A stretch of DNA of 64,000 bases from Pseudomonas sp. PDM16 (GTDB lineage Bacteria; Pseudomonadota; Gammaproteobacteria; Pseudomonadales; Pseudomonadaceae), in contig NZ_JACVAM010000001.1 in the NCBI RefSeq assembly GCF_014851865.1, positions 434,001-498,000 of the forward strand, read 5' to 3'. The translations under genes and the position numbers were made by a program. Of this stretch, positions 43,406 to 53,022 are shown piece by piece. The notes under the pieces are model-generated. The model was not told the DNA's origin, searched no databases, and was given only the letters and a program-made list of their open reading frames with translations. The first letter of the stretch is position 1. Every line of letters starts with the position of its first letter.

Positions 43406-43513
43406 GGTTCCGCCAGGTGGCGGAGACCGGCTTTGCCGGGCAGGACATACGGGCCTGCAAGACGAAGCGCCGCGACGCCCGTTCTCACGAACGCGCCGTC
43501 CGGCGCTTTTTTT
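43406..43513 (+). ncRNA. Structured leader RNA with competing terminator/antiterminator
   Basis: Successive hairpins: P1 GGTTCCGCC/GGCGGAGACC (43406-43428), P2 CGGC/GCCG (43428-43438), P3 GCAGG/CCTGC (43440-43458), P4 CGTTC/GAACG (43480-43493), then the terminator. AAGCGCC at 43465-43471 is perfectly complementary to GGCGCTT at 43502-43508 and would disrupt the terminator, a riboswitch-like arrangement. It does not match the c-di-GMP-I, guanidine, fluoride or SAH riboswitch cores as I know them. It lies 34 bp before the GGDEF-EAL gene. Confidence 0.45.
43493..43513 (+). terminator. Rho-independent terminator in the leader of the globin-GGDEF-EAL gene
   Basis: Stem GCGCC (43493-43497) / GGCGC (43502-43506), 4-nt loop, T7 (43507-43513). 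It would end the transcript of the small ORF upstream or attenuate the downstream gene. Confidence 0.75.
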
Positions 43514-43546
43514 GTGCCCGCAAAAAGGTAGTGGAAGGGAAACACC

Positions 43547-45802
43547 ATGACATCCGAGGAAACCCTGATCGAGCTGATGCGCCGCATCGGCCTGGACCGC
43601 GAGGAGGTCGATGAGCGCCACCGCCTGCTCGACTGGCAGCGCGATGACGCCCTGCGCCTGTCCCGCGCCGCCAACGACATGACCGAGCCACACCAGCGCT
43701 TCGTCGAGCGCCTCTACGAACACCTGGGCGCCTTCCCCGGACCCGCGGGACTGATCAACGAAGAGAGCACCTTGGCACGCCTCAAGCACAGTCAGCTGGA
43801 GTATTACGAGCGCTTGTGGCGCGGCCCCTTCGACCGGGAGTATCTGAACGGCCGTCTGCGCATCGGCCTGATTCACCAGGTAGTAGGCGTGGAACCGAAG
43901 TGGTATCTGGCCGCCTATCGCCTGTACCTGGACGAGATGAACGACGCGCTGTTCGGCGATCATCCCCAGGCCGCGACCGCTGCCAGTCTGCTCAAGGCCG
44001 TGTTCTTCGACATGACCCTAGCCATCGATACCTATGGCGCTGCTCAACGTCGCGCCCTGGAAGACAGCGAAGCACGCTTCGCACGTGCACTGCGCGGCGC
44101 CAACGATGGCCTCTGGGACTGGCATCTCGAGCATGATCGCCTGTACGTCTCCGAGCGCTGGGCGCAGATGCTCGACCTGAGCCGGGACGCCCTCGGCGAG
44201 GGCTGTGCTGCCTGGTTCTCCCGCGTCCATCCGGATGACCTGCCGGGCCTGCGCCAGGCCATCGACGGTCATCTGGGCGGCCGCACTGCGCTACTGCACC
44301 ACGAATACCGCATCCGCCGCAGGAGCGGCGACTACCTGTGGGTGCTGGCTCGCGGTGTGGTCGAGCACGACCAGGATGGCCAGCGCCGCATGGCCGGTTC
44401 GCAGACCGATGTCAGCGCCCGCAAGGCGGTGGAAGAGCAGCTGCGCCACGCTGCCCGCCACGATCCGCTGACCGGCCTGGCCAACCGTCTGCGCCTCGAC
44501 GAACTGCTCAAACAGACCCTGCAGCAGCTGCGCAAGCCAGGCGCCCGCGACGCCGCGCTGCTGTTCGTCGACCTCGACCGTTTCAAGCTGATCAACGATA
44601 GCCTCGGTCACCACACCGGCGACCAGGTTCTGGTAGAGGTTGGCCGCAGGCTGTCTCAGTGCCTGCGGCCCGGCGACCATCTGGCCCGCTTCGGCGGTGA
44701 CGAGTTCGTCGTGCTGCTCACTGACCTGGCCTGCATCGCTGACGCCGAACAGGTGGCCCAGCGCATGCTCGACGGCCTCTATCACCCGATGCACATCGGC
44801 GAACACACGCTGGTGGTCAGCGCCAGTATCGGTGTCGCTCCGTTACGCGCCAGCGCCGACGCCTCCGAGGCGCTGCAAGCCGCCGACCTGGCCCTGTATC
44901 GCGCCAAGCAGGCCGGCAAGGCGCAGTTCGCCCGCTACAGCCAGGAACTCCAGGCGGCCGCGCGACGCCAGCTGGAGCTGGAAAGCGCCCTGGGCCAGGC
45001 CCTGGAACAGGACGAGTTCATCCTGCACTACCAACCGATCTGCCGTATCGAACAGGACGGTCCCTATCTGGTCGGCGTAGAGGCCCTGCTGCGCTGGCGC
45101 CACGGCGGCCAGCTGATTCCGCCGCAGGAATTCATCTCTTCGCTGGAGGAATCCGGGCAGATACTGCGGGTCGGCGACTGGGTGCTGCGCCAGGCCTGTC
45201 AGCAGGTTCGGGCCTGGCAACAGGCGGGCCACGACCAGTTGCGCTGCTCGGTGAACCTGTCCAGCCGCCAGCTGCAGCAGGACGACTTCGTTGCCCGACT
45301 CACCGACATCCTCATGGATACCGGCCTGGCACCTGACAGCCTGGTGCTGGAAATCACCGAGAGCCAGCTGATGCGCGACTGCACCGCCACCCTGATCGCC
45401 CTGCGCGAGCTGGGCAGCCTCGGGGTACGCCTGGCACTGGATGACTTCGGTACCGGGTACTCCTCGCTGGGCTACCTCAAACGCTTTCCGCTGCACATCC
45501 TCAAGGTCGACAAGAGCTTCATCGACGGAGCGGACCCGGAGTCGCTGGCCATCAGCCGGGCCATCATCGGCCTGGGGCGCAGTCTTGGCCTGGAGGTAGT
45601 GGCCGAAGGTGTGGAGCGTGCCGAGCAGCTCGACTTCCTGCTGGGGGAGAACTGCCGTCTGGCCCAGGGCTACTGGTTCAGTCGACCGCGACCGGCGGCA
45701 GAGCTGGTTCAGCTCTTTGGCGAAGAGAGAGGCGCCGATGGGTTCCGGCGTCTGATGCCCGAGCCTCGCTCATTCACTTCTCGACGGGAAAGACAAATAT
45801 GA
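43547..45802 (+). CDS. Globin-coupled PAS-GGDEF-EAL c-di-GMP enzyme
   Basis: A 751-residue soluble signalling protein. Residues 1-165 are a sensor globin; the proximal heme His is H110 in [20 protein letters not shown]. Residues ~175-300 are a PAS_3 domain ([19 protein letters not shown]). A GGDEF domain follows, with intact GGDEF at 383-387 and the inhibitory RxxD site R374-D377. An EAL domain with E512-A-L and the later [13 protein letters not shown] completes it. Both catalytic motifs look intact, so it may make and break c-di-GMP according to bound O2. ATG at 43547 follows GGAAGGG. Its stop overlaps the Aer-like gene by 4 bp. Confidence 0.9.
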   Translation: MTSEETLIELMRRIGLDREEVDERHRLLDWQRDDALRLSRAANDMTEPHQRFVERLYEHLGAFPGPAGLINEESTLARLKHSQLEYYERLWRGPFDREYLNGRLRIGLIHQVVGVEPKWYLAAYRLYLDEMNDALFGDHPQAATAASLLKAVFFDMTLAIDTYGAAQRRALEDSEARFARALRGANDGLWDWHLEHDRLYVSERWAQMLDLSRDALGEGCAAWFSRVHPDDLPGLRQAIDGHLGGRTALLHHEYRIRRRSGDYLWVLARGVVEHDQDGQRRMAGSQTDVSARKAVEEQLRHAARHDPLTGLANRLRLDELLKQTLQQLRKPGARDAALLFVDLDRFKLINDSLGHHTGDQVLVEVGRRLSQCLRPGDHLARFGGDEFVVLLTDLACIADAEQVAQRMLDGLYHPMHIGEHTLVVSASIGVAPLRASADASEALQAADLALYRAKQAGKAQFARYSQELQAAARRQLELESALGQALEQDEFILHYQPICRIEQDGPYLVGVEALLRWRHGGQLIPPQEFISSLEESGQILRVGDWVLRQACQQVRAWQQAGHDQLRCSVNLSSRQLQQDDFVARLTDILMDTGLAPDSLVLEITESQLMRDCTATLIALRELGSLGVRLALDDFGTGYSSLGYLKRFPLHILKVDKSFIDGADPESLAISRAIIGLGRSLGLEVVAEGVERAEQLDFLLGENCRLAQGYWFSRPRPAAELVQLFGEERGADGFRRLMPEPRSFTSRRERQI

Positions 45803-47388
45803 AGATCAACTTGCCGATCACCCGCCACGAGGTGGCGGTCGACCCGCGGGCCAACATTCTCTCCACCACCGACCTGAAAGGCGTCATCACTTACGTCAAT
45901 CCCGACTTCGTCACCATCAGCGGCTACAGCGAGACCGAACTGCTCGGCCACAGCCACAATCGGGTTCGCCACCCGGACATGCCACCTGCGGCGTTCGCCG
46001 AGCTCTGGCAGACCCTGAAGCAGGGACGGTCCTGGATGGGTGTGGTGAAGAATCGCTGCAAAAATGGCGACCACTACTGGGTCAGCGCCTTCGCCACCCC
46101 CGTGGTGCGCAACGGCGTGGTAGTGGAGTATCAGTCGGTTCGCAATCAGGCAGCTCCGGAGATGGTCGCACGGGCCGAGCCGCTGTACGCCGAGCTCGCC
46201 GCCGGGCGCATGCCGCGCTCGCTGCGCCCGCGACGCCTGAGCGCCGTGGCCAGCCTGGCGCTACTGGTCGGCCTCGCTCCGCCGCTGAGCGCCGGGCTGC
46301 TCGGGCTGATCGGGGCTTTGCCGCTGCTGCCTGCCGCGGCCGCAGGTATCGGGCTTGGTGTCGGGCTGGCGGGCCTGGTGCACTGGCGCCTGCGGCCGCT
46401 CGACGAACTGGCGCGCAGCGCCCGGAGTATCGCCGACAATCCACTGGGCCAGTTGGTGTACTGCGGCCGCAACGACAGTTTCGGCCAGATCGCCTTCGCC
46501 CTACGCAGTCTCGAAGCCGAGTCTGGAGCCATGGTCGGTCGCATCGCCGACTCGGCGCGCCAGCTGAATGACAATGCCGGCGAACTGGCGGCGGCCATGG
46601 ACTGCAGCCGCGGCGCCAGCGTGCTACAGCAGCACGAGACCGAGCAGGTGGCCGGCGCGGTGGATCAACTGGCAGCCAGCGTGCTGGAAGTGGCTCGCCA
46701 CGCCCAGCTCAGCGCCAGCGCTGCTGCCGAGGCCAACCAGGCCACCGATAGCGGGCTGCGCCAGGTGGAGCAGACCCGCCAGTTGATTGCCGAACTGGCT
46801 ACCGAGGTTCAGCAGGGCAATCAGGTCATCCAGCAGCTGCAGACCCACAGTCTGGAGATCGACCATGTGATCGAGGTCATTCAAGGCATCGCCGAGCAGA
46901 CCAATCTGCTGGCGCTCAACGCCGCCATCGAGGCCGCACGAGCCGGTGAGGCCGGGCGTGGCTTCGCTGTGGTCGCCGACGAGGTACGCGGCCTGGCCAC
47001 CCGAACCCAACAGTCCACCGCGCAAATCCAGACCCTCATCGAGCGCCTGCAGTACGGTACAGCCGCCGCCGTCGAAGCCATGCAGCGCAGCCAGCAACAG
47101 GCCGAGAGCAGCGTGGAGAACGCCTTGCGCACTGCCGAGGCCCTGGCCGGAATCAATCGCCAAGTGGAGGCCATCAGCGGCATGAGCCTGCAGATCGCCA
47201 CGGCGGTGGAAGAGCAGAGTGCGGTCGGCGAGGACATTCAACGCAATCTGGAAGGCATCCGCGAGGCCGGCCACAGCAATGTCGCCGCCAGCGGTCGCAG
47301 TCGCAACAGTGCCGATCATGTGGCCGCGCTGGCAGAGCGCCTGCAATTGCTGGCGGAGCAGTTTCGCCGGCACCAGCAACTGAGCTGA
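45799..47388 (+). CDS. Aer-like PAS chemoreceptor (aerotaxis type)
   Basis: A 529-residue methyl-accepting chemotaxis protein. The N-terminal PAS domain reads [20 protein letters not shown] and [20 protein letters not shown], as in Aer, whose PAS binds FAD and senses redox or oxygen state. Two hydrophobic helices (residues ~150-195) follow, then a HAMP-like linker and the signalling hairpin [20 protein letters not shown]. It has no periplasmic domain. ATG overlaps the stop of the globin-GGDEF-EAL gene (ATGA), so both are made from one mRNA. Together they could couple oxygen to c-di-GMP and to swimming. Confidence 0.88.
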   Translation: MKINLPITRHEVAVDPRANILSTTDLKGVITYVNPDFVTISGYSETELLGHSHNRVRHPDMPPAAFAELWQTLKQGRSWMGVVKNRCKNGDHYWVSAFATPVVRNGVVVEYQSVRNQAAPEMVARAEPLYAELAAGRMPRSLRPRRLSAVASLALLVGLAPPLSAGLLGLIGALPLLPAAAAGIGLGVGLAGLVHWRLRPLDELARSARSIADNPLGQLVYCGRNDSFGQIAFALRSLEAESGAMVGRIADSARQLNDNAGELAAAMDCSRGASVLQQHETEQVAGAVDQLAASVLEVARHAQLSASAAAEANQATDSGLRQVEQTRQLIAELATEVQQGNQVIQQLQTHSLEIDHVIEVIQGIAEQTNLLALNAAIEAARAGEAGRGFAVVADEVRGLATRTQQSTAQIQTLIERLQYGTAAAVEAMQRSQQQAESSVENALRTAEALAGINRQVEAISGMSLQIATAVEEQSAVGEDIQRNLEGIREAGHSNVAASGRSRNSADHVAALAERLQLLAEQFRRHQQLS

Positions 47389-47564
47389 ACGCCTCGCGCG
47401 CAGGTCGATCTACACTTCAATCCGAGGGTCCTGTGCGATCTGCCCAGCACGGCTGACCGCTACGGCGCGCCCGACAGGAGCGCCAAGACCTTCGGACAGG
47501 AGGGCTGCCGGGAGATTCGGCCCCATCGAAGAAGAGCGAGCCCCAGGACATGGGAGGCTGCGCC

Positions 47565-49229
47565 ATGCTCACCCTGCTCAACCTGCTCTCGGCCATTGCC
47601 TTGCTGGTCTGGGGCACCCACATCGTACGGACCGGTATCCTGCGGGTGTACGGCTCACAGCTGCGGCGCGTGCTCAGCCACAGCGTGGCACACCGCCCAC
47701 GGGCGTTCGCTGCCGGCATCGGCGTCACTGCCCTGGTGCAGAGCAGCAACGCCACGGCACTGCTGGTCACCTCCTTCGTCGCTCAGGACCTGATGGCGCT
47801 GGCCCCGGCCCTGGCCATCATGCTCGGTGCCGACGTCGGTACCGCCCTGATGGCACGGGTGCTGACCCTAGACCTGTCCTGGCTGTCGCCGCTGCTGATC
47901 TTCGTCGGCGTGGTGCTGTTCCTGTCACGCAAGCAGAGCCGATTGGGCCAGATCGGTCGAGTCAGCATCGGCCTGGGCCTGTTGATCCTCGCCCTGCAGC
48001 TGATCGTCCAGGCCGCCAAGCCGATCGCCGAGTCGCACAGCATCGAGGCTCTGTTCGCCTCACTGACCGGCGACCTGCTGCTGGATGCACTGGTTGGCGC
48101 GCTGTTCGCCCTCATCACGTACTCCAGTCTGGCCGCCGTGCTGCTCACTGCAACCCTGGCCGGCAGCGGGATGATCGGCCTGCCGGTGGCCATCGGCCTG
48201 GTGATCGGTGCCAACATCGGCAGCGGCGTGCTGGCTCTGCTCAACAGCAGCTTGCAGTCGGCCGCCGGGCGACGGGTGGCCCTGGGAAGTTTGCTGTACA
48301 AGCTGCTCGGCCTGCTGTTGATCCTGCCCTTCGTCCACCCGCTGGTGGACTGGATGAAGGAGCTGGACTGGTCCGCCGCCACCCTGGTGATCGGCTTCCA
48401 CCTGGCCTACAACAGCCTGCGTTGCCTGCTGATGCTGCCCAGCGTCGACCTGATGGCGCGGCTATGCAACCTGCTGCTGCCGGAGCGGCCGCGCGACGAT
48501 GGCGTTGCCCGGCCTCGCCACCTCGACCAGGCAACACTGGAAACACCGAGTCTGGCCCTGGCAAACGCGGCACGCGAAACACTGCGCATCGGCGACCTGA
48601 TCGAACAGATGCTGGCGCACTTGCTGGAAGTGCTGCAAGGCGGCTCCAACGGCGCCAGCCAGCAGGTGCGCCGGCTGGACGATGACGTCGATGCGTTGTA
48701 CGGCGCGGTCAAGCTGTACCTGGCACAGATGCCGCGCGACGACCTGCCGAACCACGACAGCCGACGCTGGGCCGAGATCATCGAGATGGCCGTGAATCTG
48801 GAGCATGCCGGCGACCTGATCGAGCAGATGGTCGGCAAGCTCGACAACCATAAGCGCGCCCGCCACTACAGTTTCTCCGACAGTGGCCTGGAAGAGCTCA
48901 GGAACCTGCACGGCCTGCTGGGCAACAATCTGCGCCTGGGGCTCACCGTGTTCCTCAATGGCAATCGTGAGAATGCCCAACACCTGCTGCAGGAGAAACG
49001 CCGCTTCCGCCGCGAGGTGCGTCGGCTGGCCCACGCTCACGTCGACCGGCTCAGCCGGCAGGTGGTGCAGAGCATCGAGACCAGCGCGCTGCACCTGGAG
49101 CTGATCGCCGATATGAAGCGCCTCAACTCGCTGTTCTGCGGCAGCGCCCATGTGGTGCTGGAAGACGAGGGCAGAACAGAGAACGCAGACAGTCCACCCC
49201 TGAATCCGATACGGTCGCTGGGCGATTAA
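47565..49229 (+). CDS. Na/Pi symporter family protein with PhoU-like domain
   Basis: A 554-residue protein. Residues 1-310 are hydrophobic with the duplicated Na/Pi-II cotransporter repeat: GVTALVQSSNATALLVTSFV and, in the second half, DALVGALFALITYSSLAAVL with GANIGSGVLALL. Residues ~340-535 form a helical PhoU-like cytoplasmic domain. The family (YjbB type) moves phosphate with sodium, often outward. ATG at 47565 follows GGGAGG; an ATG five codons earlier (47550) is less well placed. The 176-bp gap before it shows nothing else. Confidence 0.87.
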   Translation: MLTLLNLLSAIALLVWGTHIVRTGILRVYGSQLRRVLSHSVAHRPRAFAAGIGVTALVQSSNATALLVTSFVAQDLMALAPALAIMLGADVGTALMARVLTLDLSWLSPLLIFVGVVLFLSRKQSRLGQIGRVSIGLGLLILALQLIVQAAKPIAESHSIEALFASLTGDLLLDALVGALFALITYSSLAAVLLTATLAGSGMIGLPVAIGLVIGANIGSGVLALLNSSLQSAAGRRVALGSLLYKLLGLLLILPFVHPLVDWMKELDWSAATLVIGFHLAYNSLRCLLMLPSVDLMARLCNLLLPERPRDDGVARPRHLDQATLETPSLALANAARETLRIGDLIEQMLAHLLEVLQGGSNGASQQVRRLDDDVDALYGAVKLYLAQMPRDDLPNHDSRRWAEIIEMAVNLEHAGDLIEQMVGKLDNHKRARHYSFSDSGLEELRNLHGLLGNNLRLGLTVFLNGNRENAQHLLQEKRRFRREVRRLAHAHVDRLSRQVVQSIETSALHLELIADMKRLNSLFCGSAHVVLEDEGRTENADSPPLNPIRSLGD

Positions 49230-49444
49230 GCGAAATCACGATCCCGACACGCACAGGGATGACCTGGTCGGCGCTTCGCAGCGCCAACGCTGGACTGGCC
49301 TGGGGCCTGAAAGTAGCCTCCCATGAGCCGTCCCTAGGCCCTGTCGATTTCGCTTGGGCAGGTAACCGGCGCGAGACAAGGAACGCAGTCGGCACCCTGC
49401 AATATCGCCACTGCAAAGGCAGTCATAAGCCGCAGGAAAGCGCC

Positions 49445-49570
49445 ATGGCGGATAACACCCAAAGCACCCAAGCCAGTCGTTCCGACATTGGCCCCAATCC
49501 TCGTCTCGCTGGCGTGTACATGCTGCATAGCGGCCCGACCGATCGCTCTGCCAGCGCCCACCACCGCTAG
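49445..49570 (+). CDS. Possible 41-residue protein upstream of the SUKH gene
   Basis: ATG at 49445 follows CAGGAAAG and opens a polar 41-codon frame (MADNTQSTQASRSDIGPNP, then LAGVYMLHSGPTDRSAS) ending TAG. It lies 13 bp before the SUKH-type gene, with which it would be co-transcribed. I recognise no family. It might be the remains of a longer gene. The preceding 215 bp (49230-49444) hold only a GGCGC/GCGCC hairpin at 49270-49285. Confidence 0.35.
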   Translation: MADNTQSTQASRSDIGPNPRLAGVYMLHSGPTDRSASAHHR

Positions 49571-49583
49571 CTTCGGATGTGAT

Positions 49584-50465
49584 ATGCCCGCAGAAACGCT
49601 CACCGAATTCGACGCGCTGGCCTCCGAGATCGGCCTCGCTCTACCCGATCTGTTGCGAGACCTTCTGGCGACGGGCAACACCGTCTACGGCCCCGAGTGG
49701 GCTGCGACATGGCAAGAGAGGTCTCTTCAGGGGACATCTCCCTTCATCAGTTGGTATGACTTCGAGTGGATCGAAGCATCCGATGCTCGCCGCGAAATTG
49801 AAGAATGGCTCAACCCGGAAGAGCAGGCAGGCAAGATCTTTCTGCCCTTCGCCCAATCGGGTGCAGGCGATCTCTACTGCCTGATGCCCTTCGACGAACA
49901 CACCATCGGTGTGGCACTGATATGGCACGATCTCGAGACCAGCCAGATCGGCTATCGGTCTTTCGATGATTTCGTCGCCGTTCGATTCCTGGAAACCTTC
50001 GCCGACCTCAACCACCTGACAGATGATTTTTCCGAGGAAGAGGCCATCCAGAGCCTTCGAAGCGACGTATCGTCCGTGACCGAGCTGATGGAAGCAGAAA
50101 TGCGGCATCACCTGAGATCGCTTGCGACGCTCCCAGTCATGTTCCGCGAGTTTCACCATGGTCCTGAATGCCGCTCCGAGACAGTGCTCTCGCTGATATC
50201 CCAGGAACAGCTGGAGCTTGAGTGCCGCAGATTCCCAGCGCCGGATATCGCGCCCTTCTCTATTACCGCCCGCTGGAAAATCGACCCGCCGACCTTGGGG
50301 GCCACTACGATTGCCGCACCACCCGCCCCTGACTGGCGCACCCAGGCGTTGGAAGCGGACCAGAAGTTCGCCGCCATTCAGTCCTACCGGCAGGAATTCA
50401 AGGTCAGCCTTGCCGAGGCCAAAAGTGCGATAGATCAATATATCGCCAACAACCGCCAGGTTTAA
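49584..50465 (+). CDS. SUKH (SMI1/KNR4) family protein with L7/L12-like tail
   Basis: A 293-residue acidic protein. Residues ~1-150 have the SUKH pattern: EFDALASEIGLALPDLLRDLL, then YDFEWIEASDARREIEEWL and FAQSGAGDLYCLMPFD. The last ~30 residues (FAAIQSYRQEFKVSLAEAKS) resemble the C-terminal helix-strand motif of ribosomal protein L7/L12. SUKH proteins often neutralise polymorphic toxins, but no toxin is adjacent. ATG at 49584 is the first in frame. Base composition looks lower in GC than the flanking genes, suggesting acquisition. Confidence 0.65.
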   Translation: MPAETLTEFDALASEIGLALPDLLRDLLATGNTVYGPEWAATWQERSLQGTSPFISWYDFEWIEASDARREIEEWLNPEEQAGKIFLPFAQSGAGDLYCLMPFDEHTIGVALIWHDLETSQIGYRSFDDFVAVRFLETFADLNHLTDDFSEEEAIQSLRSDVSSVTELMEAEMRHHLRSLATLPVMFREFHHGPECRSETVLSLISQEQLELECRRFPAPDIAPFSITARWKIDPPTLGATTIAAPPAPDWRTQALEADQKFAAIQSYRQEFKVSLAEAKSAIDQYIANNRQV

Positions 50466-50572
50466 TTAGGCTCTGGCGAGCAGCTCTTGCAGTAGCGGGA
50501 GCATGCATTTGCCAAGGCCCTTGCGCCCACCTACCCCGCCAAGGTCTCTGCATCTGAAGTGACGGAAACATC

Positions 50573-50797
50573 ATGAAGCCAGCTATTTGCGGCGTTTGCG
50601 GAAGATTCCAGATCGCGGGCGACTGGGTCGAATTCCAGGACTATGACGAGAGCCAATTGACGAGTTTGACGCACCCGGCGGGGCTCGAATTCTTCTGTAA
50701 TGAGCATCTCGGAGAGGCGCTCAAGCTTGCCAGCCAGGATGCGTCCAGCGCGCTGAACGCACTGAAGATGACATACCTCAGCGACTCCTCTGTTTAG
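50573..50797 (+). CDS. Small protein with CxxC motif, unknown function
   Basis: A 74-residue protein: MKPAICGVCGRFQIAGDWVE, then LEFFCNEHLGEALKLASQD. The CxxC plus later C-N-E-H suggests a small zinc site. I know no family. ATG at 50573 follows GACGGAAA. It lies 107 bp after the SUKH-type gene in the same lower-GC stretch and may belong to the same acquired segment. Confidence 0.55.
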   Translation: MKPAICGVCGRFQIAGDWVEFQDYDESQLTSLTHPAGLEFFCNEHLGEALKLASQDASSALNALKMTYLSDSSV

Positions 50798-50948
50798 CGC
50801 CAGTAACGCCACGGATGGAGAAACAGCTGACCCAATGCAATCCGTCGGCTATCAGCTCCCAAAGAACCGCAATATCCTGATAGATTGCCCCGCGCGCCTG
50901 GGAACAAGAAAGGCACGACCGAAGTACCGACCTGGAGAAATCGCCTTT

Positions 50949-52850
50949 ATGGATAAGAAGTTGTACGCCCTTGGCCTTTCATTGCTGATAGGCACGGCAC
51001 AGGCGCAAAGCCTCGATGAGTTGGCCCCTGTCGAGGGTTCGCAGGGAACCGACATCACCTACCAGCCGTCACGGCAGATCGAGCAACCAGCGTTGATTCA
51101 GCTGGGGCCGCTGGACCAGACCAAGACTAGCAAGCTGAATCGACAGCCGGAGGCAGGTCAACCCATGCAGGTCGGCGTCCGCCGCGATGTGGCAGCCTTG
51201 AAGAGCGTCAGCCTGACCCAGGCACAACTGAACTGGCAACCGACCGCTAGCGGCGGACATATCGCCGCCATCGAAATCGCCTCGGACGATGCAATTGCGG
51301 TGCGCCTGGCGATAACCGTCGGTCACCTCCCCTCCTCCGCTACGCTGTCTTTCTATGGGGCGAATGCTGATGAAGCAATCGTGGTCCATGCCAGCGAAAT
51401 CCTCGCCCTGCTACAAGCCAACCGTGAGGCGGGGGATTTGAGCGCCGAGGCGAGCGAATACTGGTCGCCGATGATGAGCGGGGAAACCATCGGCATAGAG
51501 ATCGAACTGCCTGCTGGAATCGAGCCGACCAATGTGGCAATCGGCCTCCCGAAGATCTCCCACTTCTACCGCAGCCTTCAGACCGCCAAGGCGATCGGTG
51601 ACTCCAGCTATTGCCAGATCGATGTGGCCTGTTCACTGGACGCCGATCGCGACCTGGACAACAAGAGTCGCGCCACCGCCAAGATGACCTTTATCGAGGA
51701 CGGTGACAGCTACGAATGCAGTGGCACGTTGCTGAACAACCGGAAAGCCGATCGCACACCCTATCTGCTCAGCGCCAACCACTGCATTTCCTCGCAGACG
51801 GTCGCCTCGACCCTGATCACTCACTGGTTCTTCCGGGCAGATAAGTGTCTGTATGGGGTCCCGAAGGATACAAGCACGCTCTCGGGCGGCGCTAAGCTGC
51901 TCTACAACAGCAGCAAAACCGATACCACCCTGCTGCAACTGAATAAGCCGGCTCCCCAAGGGGTGGTATTCGCAGGCTGGAGCACTGACCTGGCCACGCA
52001 AGCCTGGATGCGGCCGGTTGTCGGCGTCCACCACCCGGAGGGTGACCTGCAGAAGGTCAGCTATGGCTACATCGACGACTTCCTTTCCTGCAGCGAGCTC
52101 AACTCGTGGGGAAGGTTCTCCTGCAGCCCCGGCAACCTCGCCAGCTCCAACTATATAAGCATCAGATGGCAGCAAGGCTTCACCGAGGTCGGTAGCAGTG
52201 GCTCCGGCCTGTTCAGTGATACCCGGGTTATCGGCCAACTGCTCGGCGGTAACTCCACCTGTACGGGCGGCACTGACACCTACGGGCTGCTGCGTCCCGC
52301 CTACGAGGATGGATTGAACAAGTGGCTCAACCCCGCCGGGAAGCCAATTACTGTCAACGGTACGGTGGTCGAGTTCTATAACCCTGATCAGAACCGCTAC
52401 TTCATCACCGGCGACGCCGCGGAGCAGCAATTCGTCGATGGCGGCAGTGTCGGGCGCTGGATACGCACCGGCCAGTCTTTCAAGCACGGCGGAGATAGTT
52501 CGGTCTGCCGTTTCTATGGCAACACCAATGTCAACCCGGCCACCGGCAACATCTACGGCCCACCCTCACACTTCTACTCGGTACTGCAGCATGAGTGTGA
52601 CTCTCTGATCGAGATTTACGATCCGACGACCCTGAGCTGGAAGTTCGAGAGTTACGACTTCAAGAGCAACAAGCCAGACGCGGAGGGCACCTGCCCGGCG
52701 CAAACCAAGGCTGTACACCGCCTCTATAACAACGGCTTTGCCAAGGGAATACCCTCCAATCACCGCTATGCCACCAGTCCCGCCATCATCGACCAGATGA
52801 TCGACGAAGGCTGGGACTACGAGGGTGTGAAGATGTGCGCGCCGCTCTAA
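50949..52850 (+). CDS. Secreted trypsin-like serine protease of lysyl endopeptidase type
   Basis: A 633-residue protein with a signal peptide (MDKKLYALGLSLLIGTAQA), a ~200-residue propeptide and a chymotrypsin-fold domain. The triad is H278 (LLSANHCIS), D325 (SSKTDTTLLQL) and S417 (TEVGSSGSGLF); the surrounding pattern GSSGS, VIGQLLGG, CTGG matches Achromobacter protease I and P. aeruginosa protease IV. The C-terminal ~160 residues (VVEFYNPDQNRYFITGD and later FYGPPSHFYSVLQHE-like repeats) form a DUF5648-type domain of unknown role. ATG at 50949 follows GGAGAAA; a frame extending upstream to 50835 lacks a signal peptide. Cleavage after Lys is inferred. Confidence 0.82.
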   Translation: MDKKLYALGLSLLIGTAQAQSLDELAPVEGSQGTDITYQPSRQIEQPALIQLGPLDQTKTSKLNRQPEAGQPMQVGVRRDVAALKSVSLTQAQLNWQPTASGGHIAAIEIASDDAIAVRLAITVGHLPSSATLSFYGANADEAIVVHASEILALLQANREAGDLSAEASEYWSPMMSGETIGIEIELPAGIEPTNVAIGLPKISHFYRSLQTAKAIGDSSYCQIDVACSLDADRDLDNKSRATAKMTFIEDGDSYECSGTLLNNRKADRTPYLLSANHCISSQTVASTLITHWFFRADKCLYGVPKDTSTLSGGAKLLYNSSKTDTTLLQLNKPAPQGVVFAGWSTDLATQAWMRPVVGVHHPEGDLQKVSYGYIDDFLSCSELNSWGRFSCSPGNLASSNYISIRWQQGFTEVGSSGSGLFSDTRVIGQLLGGNSTCTGGTDTYGLLRPAYEDGLNKWLNPAGKPITVNGTVVEFYNPDQNRYFITGDAAEQQFVDGGSVGRWIRTGQSFKHGGDSSVCRFYGNTNVNPATGNIYGPPSHFYSVLQHECDSLIEIYDPTTLSWKFESYDFKSNKPDAEGTCPAQTKAVHRLYNNGFAKGIPSNHRYATSPAIIDQMIDEGWDYEGVKMCAPL

Positions 52851-52890
52851 GCCGGATAGCCGTCGCTACAAAGAAAAAATGTCGATTCAA

Positions 52891-52911
52891 GCCGGCCCCT
52901 CGCGGGCCGGC
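52891..52911 (+). other. GC-rich hairpin after the protease gene
   Basis: Perfect 8-bp stem GCCGGCCC (52891-52898) / GGGCCGGC (52904-52911) with a 5-nt loop. An A-rich run precedes it and no T run follows, so it looks better as a minus-strand terminator or mRNA end than as a plus-strand terminator. Confidence 0.45.
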
Positions 52912-53022
52912 TGCCGGACAAAGCCGGTAGTCCGATTTGCGTGAATGGGCTACCGCACCGCGCTCCCGGCGTGTGGCGCTGCTGGTATTCTGCCGAACCC
53001 GCCGCCGCCCACTGCATGCTCG

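Noticed and set aside
43406..43513. c-di-GMP-I (GEMM), guanidine, fluoride or SAH riboswitch in the leader of the GGDEF-EAL gene
   Set aside because: None of the conserved core sequences of these classes could be matched; it is kept only as an unassigned structured leader.
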